A stretch of DNA of 64,000 nucleotides. It comes from Chelonoidis abingdonii (lineage: Eukaryota; Chordata; Testudines; Testudinidae). Under the pieces are notes generated by a model. That model searched no databases, had not been told where the DNA came from, and worked only from the letters and a program-made list of their open reading frames with translations. This document shows, piece by piece, positions 34,840-47,484 of the stretch. The translations under genes and the position numbers were made by a program. The stretch covers positions 83,449,708 through 83,513,707 of the forward strand of contig NC_133770.1 of NCBI RefSeq assembly GCF_003597395.2, read 5' to 3'. Position 1 is the stretch's first letter; each line of letters starts with the position of its first letter.

Positions 34840-35820
34840 GAATCAAGCCCCGAAGGTAGAGAGGGATTGTTTTTAAATTAACTCTAAAACCATAAAAGCA
34901 ACCAGTGTGTAAAGCTGTAAGAAAGTTGTGACTTTTTGGTTCAAAAGTTGTGTCCAGAGATTGTTAAAGATGCAGTTTTGGTGCAGTCATACATTAGGAT
35001 GTCAGCATGGCATCTGGCAAACATGCTCCTGGGGGGTCTAGCCTCAACCTGTTTCCTAATTTGGCATGAAGACCCCTTGGGTTCCCTTACAATGAGCACC
35101 AACCCTGAGTGTGCACCCACACATAAAGTTCTAACACCTTTTTCCAAGGCCCCCGGCCTACTTTCCAAACACAGAAGAGATGCGGCATGACAGAGGGGTG
35201 ACTGGACCAAATTTAAGTGAATGGCATTGCGATTTGCCACATGGAGCTGCCACTCATATTTGCAGTATGTGTTAAAAGTCGCAGTGGTGTGTGTTGAAAG
35301 TTGCAGTTTCCACAACACAACTGCAGCCTGAGATTTTCTTACAGCTTTACCAATTGGCATCTCAATCATGACCCTGACCAATCCGTTTGTATGTTGTATC
35401 CCCAACCTCCTCCCTGTCTGTTTTGTTTGGAACAGCCCTCCAAAAAAGAAACTGCATCACAACACTAACAACAACACAACATTTCCTCAAAGACTGGACA
35501 ACACTCACACACTAAGAAAAAGAACGTGCAAAATTAGGTGTAACAGGGCCAACCAATGACCTCACCATAACAATATAGATTAAAATAAACTGTATCTGAT
35601 GATCTTGATTTAAACTGCAGAGATCATTGTTATGTAAACAGATAACTTTCTCTTCAATAAACCGGGCAGCACATGCTTTATTAAAATGTCTCCTACACAA
35701 TAAATACATAACAACGATCTCTTCAAGTTAAATGAGGATCTTCTAATCAGGTTTATTTTGATCTGTATTGTCATAGTGGGGTCGCCAGGTGGCCCTGTTA
35801 CTCATAATTTGACAAGTTCT
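34840..35820. other. intron sequence, possibly repeat-derived in part
   Basis: A 154-codon minus frame (34941-35405) is among the longest here but has no recognisable domain and uneven composition. Words such as GTGTTAAAAGTCGCAGTG (35270) suggest an unclassified repeat. Confidence 0.35.
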
Positions 35821-35822
35821 TT

Positions 35823-36691
35823 TATCTTAATAGATAGCTAAGGGTTAATGTTTCTTTCACCTGTAAAGGGTTAACAAAGGGAACCAAACACCTGACCAGA
35901 GGACCAATCAGGAAACCGGATTTTTCAAAGCTCAGGGAGGGAATGTTTGGGTCTGCTGTTTTGTCTTGATCTTTCTCGACTATAGAGAGGGTCTGTCTAT
36001 TTCAAGCTTTAATCTTTCAGGTTTCAAAGTTGTGAGTACAAAGGCAGAAAAAACAATAGGCTGTTATTGTATTTTTTGTATTTACATGTGTGTAGTTTGT
36101 GGAATGTTTAAATGGTATCTCTTTTTGAATAAGGCTGTTTATTCATTTTTTTTCTCTTTTAAGCAATTGATCCTGTATTATTGTCACCTTGATACAGAGA
36201 AGATTTTTATGTCTTTCTTCTTTCTTTTTTATATAAAGCTTTCTTTTTAAAACCTGTTTGAGTTTTTCTCTGGTTAAGGCTAAGGAACGAAAGGAGGGGG
36301 AAATCTCTTTGTGTTAGCTTGACTAGGGTTGAATCTGCATAGCATCAGGGGAAGAAGGAGTGGGGAAGGTAAATTGTCCTCTCTGTTTTGCATTCAAGGA
36401 GTTGAAGTACAGTATCGCCCAGGTTAACCCAGGGAGGGGGAGCTGGGGATGAGATAAAGAGGAGACAAGGGGACGAAGTTGTTTTCCCTTTGGGTGTAAG
36501 ACTCAGGGCTTCTGAGTCTTGGGGGGCCCCAGGGAAGCTTTTGGGAGACCAGAGAGGGAGCCAAGCCCTGGAAATCACTTGGCTGGTGGCAGCGATATCA
36601 GATCTAAGCTGGTAATTAAGCTTAGAGGGTGCATGCTAGCTTCTCCGTTTATGAACGCTAAGGTTCAAATCTGAGTAGGAAAGCTATGACA
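35823..36691 (+). mobile_element. solo LTR-like element, family 1, copy B
   Basis: Parallels copy A at 15589: TAGCTAAGGGTTAATG, CACCTGTAAAGGGTTAACAA, CCAATCAGGA, AACCCAGGGAGGGG, GGCTGGTGGCAGCG, and ATCTAAGCTGGTAATTAAGC. It ends CTATGACA. The 5' terminus is diverged (TATCTTAATAG in place of TGTCATAAACAG) and no target duplication is readable. Open frames inside are chance. Confidence 0.65.
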
Positions 36692-36694
36692 TAG

Positions 36695-39138
36695 TGTGTG
36701 AGCATTGTCCACTCTTTGAAATTACACTGTGCTGTTGTTAGTTTTGTGATGCATGTTTGGTTTTTGGGGGAGGAGGGGAGAGGAGAAGAGAAGGCTTTTG
36801 CAAACAGTTGCAGAGTTTGTCTCTGCCTTAATCTCTCTAGTTAGACTAAATTCTTAGGGCAAATAGCTTCCTGGGAATGGAGCACTAATATTTTAGTGGA
36901 AATTCCTGAAAGGAGAGATTTCCTCTGTTCAAAGATTAGTAATTAATGCAAGTTACACTAAGAAAATACCCAAACAGTGTATCACTGATTTATTCCTCAG
37001 TGGGAAACCAACATGCGAGGCACTTGACAGCCGATGATGCTTGGCAGAGGGGGAACAGTATTATAATCCTTATCTCATTTTATCTCTCATCTGTTTTTTT
37101 TAAATATTACTAATACTCTACAGGTAAATGGTATTATGCAGAGTAACCATCATCTGTCTTTATCAAAGAAGCTCAATGGAATGGGTCACTGAGTTTTGTC
37201 CCTTTACTGCTACAAGGAACACTCATTTTTACATGTGATTTCTGAATTGTAACATGATTCAAGATGCAAAAAAGATCGAATTCCAAATTGCATAGTTCAT
37301 TGCCTTGCATTTTCTTCTTGTCATATGAAAACATAAGTACGCACACCTTAACTCTTAATGTGTCACTAAACTTTGCACCATATGCTATAATTGCTAGGAA
37401 ATGTGTAAGCAGCCAGATTCAAAAGAGGATTTGGAAGACCTATGTTGCGTTACACTTTATAAGACTATTCATGCAAAAAGCTCCAAATGAAAGTGAAGTT
37501 TACATGGTGACCCTCATCTACTGTTTTATTACAAAGAATGAACACTTCCATGCAAACCTATGTTGGTGGGGAAGAGTGAGAGTTGTCCTTGTATTAAAAA
37601 TGAATTTCAAAACGGTAGTGGTAAATCTTGGAAGATGCCCTTTATACATCAGGGAAATCCACAGGGTCTTCAGGCTCAGGGTTTCAACTTTTATCTTAAG
37701 ACTGTATTCTCAATCCTAAATTTCTAGAAAAGAAGATCGTGCAGATAATTGATTCCAATAATCATACAGATATTTGAAACTTCAGCGTCACATTTTGATC
37801 CTTTTTATGCTGATTCAGGCAATAGTGCTGCAGCAATGTAAATGAGAAATTGATATGGTTCCCAAAGGATACTGACTGGCACTTGCTAGGATATTTCTTG
37901 CTGCTTTATCATAACACCACCTTTGGTTACACATCAAGACAGTGATGCTGCAAACAAAGTCAAATGCAGGGGGAAAATGTGGGGAGATATTGGGGGGCAA
38001 AGATCAGAACATGTCACTATTTTGTAAGGGAGAAAAATTACTTACCTGCTACCCTAGTAACAATTTGAAAATCCAAATCTTCTGTAACAGCATTGTTCTA
38101 GCAACCATTTCATCTCACAAGATGGTGTGAAAGCTGGTGAAATACTGTTTTCTAAATTATTCCCTAGTAAAGGATCTCCTTATGAGAAATAAGAGATATT
38201 TTATGGTTATACAAAAGGCCACATAAAGATTGAGATTCCATTTAGGAAATTTCATATGAAGAATTTCCCCTGTGTACTGAGAGAGTCAACCTGCTAGGTG
38301 TCTCTAAAAAGGAACCTGGCAAGTGTGTGTCTGATGACACAAGAAGATATCTCCATATTACAGAAGTTATGTTATGTTGTTTAGTCACAGAAAAGACTTG
38401 TTGGAACTGGAATTAGCTGTATCTTGTGGGCCTTGACAAGCAGAGAAATAGGCTATCACAACCTGACATACAGCATTCACACATTCATACCAGATATAAA
38501 TTTAAGATAGAATTAGCACAGTGAACAGATATCCAATCTAACATGTATTTCAATTAAATAAAATCTTGTTGGCTCAAGAAAGAAGGTTCTTTTCAAATGC
38601 ACATTGGGGTTGACAGTGTTTCATAAAACTTCTGAACAGTTAGGAGCCTGAACACCCTCCTCCTGACTATCAAACAGTTACCCACACCGTCTGTTAAGTA
38701 CATCTGTCATTGCCAACCTTAAACTTCACCACCTCTATTTACAACTTCACACATTTTTAATTCATATCACATTCCAAACTGTGTACACACTCTAGTATGT
38801 CCCTCTGTGCCCCTTAAATTTCTACTGCATATAAGTAACCAAGGAGATTCATATTAGAGAGAGACCCAGATCTTTGGCCATAATGTGGCAAATTTATGTT
38901 TGCCCTATAGCCAGCTTACTTGGCCACTTGAAGACTCTCCGAGCATGGAGAGATCTGTTCGTGGCACTCCTGCAGCTAGAGATTGCTGGAAGAGACTCCG
39001 GCTTGCCCTCTTTTTCGCAGACTTCCCAAATGTTCAAACTCTCCCCCTACTGTTTGTTTTTCTTTGTAACTGGAGCATGCTATCCCCTGGATATAATGTG
39101 TGCTCTGTACAATGTTCAGGTAATACGGAGGGGAGTAC
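36695..39138. other. intron sequence without recognised elements
   Basis: Apparently unique. A 151-codon plus frame at 37264-37719 has no recognisable similarity and uses AT-rich codons like its surroundings. Confidence 0.4.
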
Positions 39139-39192
39139 ACAGAATCATAGGGTTAGAAGGGACCGCAAGGGTCATATGTCTAATTTCCTGCC
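39139..39192 (-). mobile_element. CR1 LINE 3' end, short fragment
   Basis: AGAATCATAGGGTTAGAAGG followed by GACC and GGGTCAT is the reverse complement of a CR1 3' terminus. Confidence 0.7.
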
Positions 39193-39672
39193 ATGATGTG
39201 GTGTGATATGAAAATTATGAAAATTAATTTGACACAGGCACATTATTGGTCAGAAGAAGAGTCACAAGTGAGTTATGAAGTTCACCCGAAAGGAGTGGTG
39301 GTAAATTTTGTAGTCCATTTAATATATTTGCTCCTTTGTGCTGCATGTGTAGTCAACTCATATGTAAAAATGTCATCCTTTTACAAAAGAATTGCTATCT
39401 TTTCCTTATTATTGTAAATTATCTCCCACAGCCTCAATCCCAGAGCTTCTATTTTAGATTCAAAATCAGAAGTGTCAGCCCTTTTAATCAGGTTTTCATT
39501 CCCTTTACAAGTTTCCCTGCTTTCAGAGTGTCTGTCTCGCCAAGGGAAAAAAAGAGAGAGAAGTCCATTGTGAATACATGAAATATCAGCTCTGTCTGTA
39601 TAACAAAAAGAAAACTCAAATGATGACTTTTAAAGATGATCTACTTCTCCAGAAGGTTAACAAGACAAAATG

Positions 39673-39851
39673 CACCTCTACTCCAACATAACACGAATTC
39701 AGATATAATGCAGTAAAGCAGCACTCGGAGGCGGGGGAAAGGGGGAGCTGTGCACTCTAGCGAATCAAAGCAAGTTCGATATAATGCAGTTTCACCTATA
39801 ACGCGGTAAGATTTTTTGGCTCCTGAGGACAGTGTTATATCGAGGTAGAGC
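39673..39851. mobile_element. Tc1/mariner-like MITE
   Basis: Left CCTCTACTCCAACATAACAC and right (reverse complement) GCTCTACCTCGATATAACAC are inverse. GATATAATGC and TATAACGCGG recur inside with CpG to TpG decay (GATATAACGCG becoming GATATAATGCA). TA follows the right end; the left TA is lost. Confidence 0.6.
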
Positions 39852-39916
39852 TATATGTTGATTTCCAATACATTCTGTGTTTTTTGTTGCCATATTCATT
39901 TTCTTGCTGGTTTTTT

Positions 39917-39965
39917 ATTTGTTTGTTTTGCTTTGCTTTGCTTTGCTTGGTTTTATTTTGTTTGA
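39917..39965 (+). repeat. (TTTGC)n-like pentanucleotide run
   Basis: Three to four TTTGC units sit inside a T-rich stretch with TTTG and TTTTA variants. Confidence 0.75.
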
Positions 39966-40057
39966 TTTTTTTGTGGTTAAATCCTACATATTGTTGTGGT
40001 ACAGTTATTTTACTATGACAGCAGGATTTCACCTTTCTCTGGGACATTTAAATACGA

Positions 40058-40158
40058 TTGGCCAGATTCTGATCTCAGTGGCACTGGTAAATCTAGAATA
40101 ATTTCAGAAACTTCAGTGGAGTCATTTCAGTGCCATAGAGATTAGAATCCAGCCATAA
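40058..40158. repeat. palindromic repeat, GATTCTGATCTCAGT type
   Basis: GCCAGATTCTGATCTCAGTGG at the left; at the right GAGATTAGAATCCAGCC, the approximate complement. CTTCAGTGGAGTCATTTCAG lies in the centre. Same family as 54768 and 61368. Confidence 0.6.
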
Positions 40159-40164
40159 GTGTTT

Positions 40165-42415
40165 CATTTGTTTAATCCATTACATTTAAACCATAACAAG
40201 AATTGCAATTTTTGAAAAGGATATTAGGGTTACCAGAAATCAATATTAAAGAAATTAGAAATGAATTATGCAATCATAAAACTGTCTACAACGTCCAAAA
40301 ACAAAGCCCCCCAGAGACTCAGTGTGGATAGTGCAAATGTTTTGGTCATCAACCGTAGCCGCGTAAACCCTTGCGGAAGTTATATATCATTAGATAAAAA
40401 CAGAAAAGGATCTGAACACCCTAGAACATTGTGAAAATTCATATCTGGATCCTGAGCTAACTTTTGTTGCTCACGTCAATCTGTAACGACATGAGGGCTT
40501 TGGCTACAGATGAGGTGATTGTGTTTACAAAAATCTAAAAGAGGGGCAACATCTGTGGTGATAGTTTTTAGGTCACAAAATAGATACTTTTTTAAAAAAT
40601 GTGTGTTGGCCCTCCTACTGTGAACTTCAAACTCAACAGCAACATGGGCATATTTCTCTCAGTGTGGAGAATTTTTTCCCCAGTAACTTAGTGTACTGAA
40701 TAAATCTATCGTGCAACACTGAAAAGAGTCATTAAAATTCACTTTGAGCTAAAGAAGAACTCCAGCAGTATCTACCCTTATTTGACTTTTCTGTTTACTC
40801 CAAACACTGTTTATCACAATGAACACTCATTCCACTGTACTGTTTGGCCATCGTAAACATCGAGCAAATTCTGTTCAATATACCAATATGTATTAAACAA
40901 GAAGTCTGTAATTATTAAAAAAAAAATCCCACAAATGTTTTGATTGATGGAATGAAAAACCAGGATCTGTCAAAGAATTCTAGGGATACTGGACCATTAC
41001 ATGAAAAGACAGGACTGCACGAGTAAACCCTGGGACATAGGATCACTTCAGCTATGGAGCTAGTGAAGTTGACAATTCTATTTTCTGATCCATCTCTATC
41101 CAGCCAGAGTTGAACCTTTTTATCTTGTAACCTCTTAAAAGGGGAAATATATATCATGGTCCAGATTTTCAGAGATGCTAAACATGTACAGCACCTATTC
41201 AATACAATTACAATAGTAGGTTTTCTTCTGAAAAAAATCAGACCCTAAACACATAATTCTTTTCTTCTGTAGAATTCTTTATGCTATCCAAATTCATATT
41301 CTTCTTCCCACCTGTAAAGGGAGCTAATCCCAGGCCCTTTACAGAATATGATTCTCACACACACACAAAATCCAGGTTCCCACAATAGACCCACAATTTC
41401 ATCCCCAGTCTAAATTCTAATGCAGAGACATCCCAATCCTATCGGGTGTCAAAGTGCTCTTAGTTCCTATTATCTTCAAGGAATCAGACCCAGAGTGACA
41501 GGGACATAGGGAGGAGGCATCCTCTCAGTTATTTAATCTAGCAACAGTGTTATCTGACTCCTGCAGTGTTTCCACCCACTTGTCAGAGATACCACAAATC
41601 CCTGACAGCTGTAATAAATGCTAAATGTCAGTGTTTTACTGATCTTCAAAGTTATTTACTGTTTGCCTGATGTAAAAAAACCCACACATTACTGGGGTTT
41701 AAAGGGTTAGAAATTCAGTTCACAATTCAGTTTCCAGTGGAATAAAGCTTGCCATACTGTATTGTGTGTGGGTCAGAAGTCAGTTAAATTCTGTCCAATT
41801 GTATTTCTTGCTACAACTCTATATTTCAATTGGATTTTGCACCTGTATCAGGGTTCCCCCTCTGCTGTTCTTGGAGATATGAAAAAAAAACCCTGCAGTA
41901 AATGAAAAAATAAAATATGAAGAAAAGCTATGTAAATAGAACAATTTTTCTCTAGAAGACTAGAATAACTCTTTTCCCCCCTACAGAAGAAAATTGATTT
42001 AACCTCATTTAGTGCTCTCTAGGAAGAAATCGTTCAGCCATGAGCTTCCTAGGGAGCTTCCGTTTGCTATACAAAAGCTCAAAATGTCACAACGTTTACA
42101 GATGAACAGAAATCTCCCACTAAAAGAGCTTCAACGTAGCCACCAGTAACAGCAGTGGACTGCCGGTTTCTTCCTTTCACAGCTAATACGTTATTGTTAA
42201 AATCATATGCATTTTTCTATTAATTATATTAGGTGCAGTTGACTTTGGGAAATGAAGCAGCTCCTTGCCTAACCTTGGACATACGTCTTGTTTCATTCAG
42301 GGAACTACACTTGAATTCTGTTTCTGTGGGTTGTTTTTCTGTTCCTTGTGATAGTCAGTGGTAGCTGAATGTTCGATTTACCTGTGAGCCTATCCAATAA
42401 CAAAATGCACTTTGT
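40165..42415. other. intron sequence without recognised elements
   Basis: Apparently unique. A short word group near 41155-41205 (AGATTTTCAGAGATGC) belongs to the dispersed foldback repeats. No exon. Confidence 0.4.
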
Positions 42416-42419
42416 CTCA

Positions 42420-43285
42420 GCTAGAGTTGTGCCAATAATCATTTTTTTGGCTCATTGCCTACATCAAAATAAAAATAGAAAACAAAAATCACTTCAGACA
42501 GACCTGAAATGAGAGATTTTTTCAGCTGTTGGTGAAACAAACAACCCTTCCCTCACCAAATTTTGGTTTAGGTCAAATGAACCAAAAATGTTGTTTTGCT
42601 TTGTTTTGGCTTGCATTTTCATCAAAAGAAAAGGAAATTTGGAAATGCCCATTCACAAACTGGAGGTAGAGAAAGTGTTGCTGTCACTGCTCTTGTAGTC
42701 CCATGGTCAGAGCACTTGCCTGGGGTATAGGAAACCTGGGTTCAAGTCTCCACTCAGCCTGAGCTGCAGTGAGGAGTTGAACTACAATAGTCATTGGGCC
42801 AGAGTGAATGACTCTATATATAGCAAAGTGATTAGTGGACTCACCTGAGGGGGGAGGACACCTTGGTTCCACTCCCTATTCCAGCAAATATATATATATT
42901 CGGTGAACAGCTTCAACAGGAGAGATTGAGAGGAAGTTGCTCCAGAATACCCTATTGCCCAGTTGTTAGGACATTCACCTGCTATGTGAGAGAGCCCAAA
43001 TTCAAATCCCTGCTCTGAATCAGTCAGAAACTTGAACTTAGGGTCTTCCACATGCCAGGGGAGTGCTCTGACCACAGGGATATCAGGCATAAGGGTGCTA
43101 ATGGTACCACCGCCCAGGCTTTTGCAAATGGTACTCAAGTCACTTTTTGTGACTCTATCCCTATTTTTTGGACCAAAACTATTTGGTGAATTCCACACAT
43201 ATTTGCAAAGAGTTTGGGTCAATCTGAAACTGCATTTTTCAGTGAATAAATTATTCATCCAAAAACTTTCACCCAGATCTAGTCT
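42420..43285. mobile_element. long inverted-end repeat with tRNA-like modules, copy 2
   Basis: Ends CTAGAGTTGTGCCAATAATC and (reverse complement) CTAGATCTGGGTGAAAG. Interior modules: CATGGTCAGAGCACTTGCC with GGGTTCAAGTCTCC (about 42700-42755); a degraded one at 42845-42885; ATTCAAATCCCTGC (about 43000); and a reversed one, AACTTAGGGTCTTCCACATG with GTGCTCTGACCAC (about 43030-43080). Each resembles a tRNA half-length with a B-box. A 166-codon minus frame crosses it and is a chance product. Confidence 0.55.
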
Positions 43286-43289
43286 CAGC

Positions 43290-43944
43290 ATAGTTGGGAG
43301 TGTGCAGTATATCTGAGCTCTTTCCCGAGATCACATAATCTCAAATATCAGAGTTTGTGTGAGCATGGAACGTGTAATTCAGGGGCAGCAAGTATCCCCG
43401 CATCAGGCCCCTGACTCAGCACATCCCCTTCCCTTTCCCTCAGATTATTTAAAAGCACAAAGCCACAGTCATCGGTGCGTGCACACACACACACACACAC
43501 ACCACGCAATCCCTATACAAGGACATTTGTCTCACACTTGTAGGCTGTGAATTTCAAGGCCACCTAAGAGATATGGATGTATCATTTCCATTCATATTAA
43601 AGTAACTGGGTGTCTAGATCTCTGGTTGGCTATAAAAATCTCAGACATAATGTTTTGAACACAGCACATCTCACGAGAACAACACTGATGAATACGTTCA
43701 ACCTATGCAGACACCACCTCCACAACTGAATAAGTTGTCTCTTACTCATTCATATCTGCATTATGCTAAATGACATTCCAGTTTTGTCTCCATATAGTCA
43801 CATCCAGATGCATAAATCTGCTCATTTCTAAAGGGCTGACTGAGCAGCTGCCAGTTGCACTACCATATACGATTTTTTCCATCACCTTTACCCCTGCATA
43901 TCATTTTGCAGGAAGACTCTGCTCACATACATTCATGCCTTTGG
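43290..43944. other. intron sequence with an (AC)n microsatellite
   Basis: (AC)n at 43481-43503, otherwise apparently unique. Confidence 0.4.
43481..43503. repeat. (AC)n microsatellite
   Basis: About eleven uninterrupted CA units. Confidence 0.92.
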
Positions 43945-43952
43945 GTGATCAC

Positions 43953-44455
43953 CAGGACCGGTGCAATCATTTAGGTGACCTAAGCAGTCGCCTAGGACAC
44001 TAGGATTTGGGAGGCACCATTTTCTTTGGCAGCGACTGGATCTTTGGCCACCCCGATCGCCTCCAGCATTTAGGTGGAGGGAGCTGAGGCAGGAGAGCGC
44101 GGGGAGGGCCGCCTACAGCAAGTAAGGGGAGGGTGGCAGCATACAGGGAAACTCCCCATCCCAGCTCACCCTGCCCCACCTCCTCCCCGAGCACACCATT
44201 GCCACTTCACTTCTCCCACCTCCCAGGCTTGCGGCACCAATCAGCTTAGGAGCCACAAGCCTGGGAGGTGGGAGAAGTGAAGCAGCGACGGCATGCTCAG
44301 GGTGCTCTATGGAGTTGGGGTACAAATCATTTGAATGCAGGGGGGTGCCTCAGGGTGGAGGGTGGGGGGTCAGGAGGTGCTGTAGGAGGGGCGCCTCAGG
44401 GTAGGGGCACGGGGGGTGGAGGGCACAAGGTGGAAACCTCCTTGCACCGGCCCTG
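43953..44455. mobile_element. hAT-like MITE with internal hairpin
   Basis: Left end CAGGACCGGTGCAA and right end TTGCACCGGCCCTG are inverse with one mismatch. Flanks GTGATCAC (43945-43952) and GGGACCAC (44456-44463) match at 6 of 8, as an aged hAT duplication. Inside, 44205-44231 and 44256-44282 form a perfect 27-bp stem. The right part repeats GGGGTGCCTCAGGGT. No transposase; 503 bp. Confidence 0.75.
44205..44282. repeat. 27-bp perfect stem, 24-base loop
   Basis: CTTCACTTCTCCCACC... pairs exactly with ...GGTGGGAGAAGTGAAG. Pairing continues outward for about 20 more bases with differences that are all transitions, several at CpG sites. Confidence 0.85.
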
Positions 44456-44547
44456 GGGACCACATACAGTGGCAAAACATTTTTGATTTCAGCCAGTAGA
44501 TGCTGTAGACCTTTGTTTTGCTGTAAACTTTCCTGGGCCGGTGAACA

Positions 44548-44716
44548 ACTTGGCCAAGGTTTTCAAAAGTGACTAATCTAGGTGCCTCATTTTTGGGTAA
44601 TTAACGTGAAACATGTCAGAGGTGCCTGATTGTCAGAGGGCAGATGCTCAGCACTTTCTGAAAATCAGGCCACTTTAAGACATGAGGTCTAGTCACTTCT
44701 GAAAATCTTGGCCCTT
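44548..44716. repeat. palindromic repeat, GCTCAGCACTTTC type
   Basis: TTGGCCAAGGTTTTCAAAAG at the left and CTTCTGAAAATCTTGGCCC at the right are complements. GATGCTCAGCACTTTCTG in the middle matches the repeat at 23768. Confidence 0.65.
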
Positions 44717-44719
44717 GTT

Positions 44720-45310
44720 TCCTGGATTCACTCATTTGTGACAGTTTGTTCCCCGGTGATGCTGCTTTGCCTTGAAATGGCTTTTCTTAGGAGTGGAGAG
44801 CAGGCATATGCTGTAGTAATGGCACTTGCAGCACTAGGCAGGTGGCATGTCTAAATCCATCATCAGATGGCATCCACAGCAGTCAGGCTAGCTGTGAAAA
44901 GGCACAATGCCAGCCAAATGAGTAGGCATGAATATACAGAATGAAAAGACCTTCACATAACCCAAGACAAGGAAACCTGCAACTCATGAGTTGCATATGG
45001 TGGCTTCTCTACTACTATGTGGATTCAAAACTGTTGCCATGATGGGAAAGGACATTGCATTAAAAGACACTGCATCCCCCCCAACCCCTCATCCCACACA
45101 TACACTTTCTGTAACAGCCCACCAAAGCATAGAAAAGAGAGAAGCTTCTTGGTGTTTCTCTCTTTTTGTATTTGTATGTCTGTGTATAAAGTGTCTACAA
45201 TCACAGTTAGGTCACCCCTGAGTTTAGCATAATAGGACCACATGCCTAATGGGACATTTGTGTGCTACCAGAACATAAATGTTTAATAATAAAATATGTA
45301 AAATGGGAAC
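44720..45310. other. intron sequence without recognised elements
   Basis: Apparently unique. No exon found. Confidence 0.4.
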
Positions 45311-45314
45311 ATGT

Positions 45315-45543
45315 GAGGCCCTGATTCAAGAAAAGCATTTAAACCAAGCTTAGCTTTACACATGTGCTCAGGTTTAAACACATGCTTGAGTCCATCCCTA
45401 TTCAAAAAAGCACACACTTAAACCCTAATGAAATCTATGAGATTTAAATGTGTGCTCACAGTGCTTTACTGAACAGAGGTGGATTTAAGCACACGCTTAA
45501 AGCTAAGCATGTGCATAAATAGTTTGCTGAACTGGAGCCTATG
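45315..45543. repeat. palindromic repeat, AAGCACACGCTTAAAGC type
   Basis: GAGGCCCTGATTCAAGAAAAGC at the left and TTTGCTGAACTGGAGCC at the right are approximate complements. Words ACATGTGCTCAGG, ACACATGCTTGAG, AAGCACACGCTTAAAGC recur in between. Related to the unit at 34700. Confidence 0.6.
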
Positions 45544-45544
45544 G

Positions 45545-47168
45545 AACAAGTATTATTTAAACCTAAAATGAATCATCCTTAGTGTATCATGTAATTGAGT
45601 TTTACTATCTTTCAAGTCAACCTTTCAAATAGGAAAGGAGAAATATCTGCCATTTACGGAGGTACTATGGTCAACTCTTAAAAAAAAAAAAAACTATCAA
45701 AAGAAGAAGAGATAAAATCAGCTCTTCGGTTTCAAAGTGAATGTCCTGTTCATTTAAATTTGGTCCTATTCTAAATCACATAATGAAAGTATGAATTAAT
45801 ACTTTAGGGAGGGAGATAGAGTGATCTTTTTCTCTCTCAAATAGCCATTGGAGAATAAATTAGATAAAACTATATTAAGTTCACCTAGGTTACATTTTGA
45901 ATTTAAATTGATCTTGCTTGTTCAGTGTTTTATAGTAATTGCCTCCAAGCTATCCTCATATGTCCAAAAGATTTCATATGCATTTATTTGCTTTAGCATT
46001 TTAATATTTGCATTTTTAGCGGAAACTCAGTCATAGCTTTTATTCTGTCTAATCTATCTACTAGGCTTTTATCCCACACTCTTCCCTTATGCACCTTATT
46101 CACAAAATTTGTAAACACAATAAAAAATCTCTAGCTTTCCCATGAATGCACCCCTCCCACCCCAAAAATTTCTGCCCAGCCAGCACAGGTATTTATGTTT
46201 GCTTCTTCCGGTTGCTGGGTTTGGATGTTGTGTTTTGCTGCGGGAAGAATAGGTTTCACATTTCAGTTTGAAGGCAGCAAGAGTAGAAATGGCACTGATC
46301 ATCTCTGAGGAACGGGCCAATTCCTGAGAAAACACTGTCATATGCCTGACAGGGTTAAGAATGCCACTGTTTCTCTGAAGCACACTGTAAGTAATCAGTA
46401 GAGGCCATGGATGTAAAGAACGAGGTTGCTGGTAGCTGGGCTGATTCCATGGAGGGCCTTGAAGATAACAACTGAAACCTTGACCTCCTGATTGTCTTCC
46501 ACTGTATTCATTATAAGTAAAACACTAAAGTATATAGGAATTTCCTAAAATGGGTCATATAAATAGAGCAATCTAATCAGCCATATATTAGCTATATTGT
46601 AATTGTACCTGTCCCATCTCAACTGATTGGATCCATTCATTGTCAATGGGTTTCAAGACAGCACATGTACAATGTCAACAGTATGTATTTTTATGTTAAA
46701 AGAATAAGCAAGGTTACATCTGTATACCTTAATCTATATCTATCATTCACAAAATTTTCAGTGAGTAACCTTGAGCCTACTCAAGGTTTTGATTTACTAA
46801 TCAATTTTAAATTCGAACAATTTCTCTAGAACTTCAGAGAACAAAACAGCACCAGTTGATAATGGGACAGAGCGTGTCTGTCCCTGTATGAGTTTGCAAG
46901 AGAAAACAGCCTTTCCTTTGCATCCCTATTCAGCTGTTAGATCAATCCCAGACCTCACACAAATGTTAGGACTATTCCAGGTTAGTGCCAATACTGGCAC
47001 TAGTTTCTACAAAGTAAAGTGGGAACTTGGGGTCAAACAGCCCAGCTCATAACTCAATCACGGACTCACAAGAAGTGGACGGTGTAATAAAAGAAACAAG
47101 TATTGTTTTACCTCACCTTTCTTCTTCATTCTTTCACCAGTTTTGTCCCTCTATTGTGTCCCAGAACA
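45545..47168. other. intron sequence without recognised elements
   Basis: AT-rich, apparently unique, with an A run near 45680. No exon found. Confidence 0.4.
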
Positions 47169-47171
47169 AAA

Positions 47172-47480
47172 TTCATTGATTCCAAGACCCAAAGGGACCA
47201 TTGTGATCATCTAGTCTGATCTCCTGTATAACATGGGCCATAGAACTTCCCCAAAATAATTCCTAGAGCAGCTCTTTTAGAAAAACATCAAATCTTGATT
47301 TAGAAATTGTCAGTGATGAAGAGTCCACCATGACCTGTGGTAAATTGTTCCAGTGGATAATTAATCTCACCGTTAACAATGTACACCTTACTTCCAGTGT
47401 GAACTTGTCTAGCTTCAACTTCCAGCCACTGGATCATATTATACCTTTCTCTGCAGATTATAAACTCCACGTGGCAGGAA
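47172..47480 (-). mobile_element. CR1 LINE 3' part
   Basis: Plus-strand words GGGACCATTGTGATCATCTAG, AACATGGGCCATAGAAC, GATTTAGAAATTGTCAGTGA and TTCAACTTCCAGCCA are the reverse complement of the CR1 3' region. About 310 bp, truncated at its 5' side. Confidence 0.85.
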
Positions 47481-47484
47481 TAGA

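Noticed and set aside
34941..35405. 154-codon minus frame
   Set aside because: No recognisable domain, no splice or promoter context, overlaps a shorter plus frame, and appears partly repeat-derived.
37264..37719. 151-codon plus frame
   Set aside because: Sense direction is opposite to the gene, codon use mirrors the AT-rich background, no similarity recognised.
42791..43291. 166-codon minus frame
   Set aside because: Falls inside the tRNA-module repeat; the product has no protein-like pattern.
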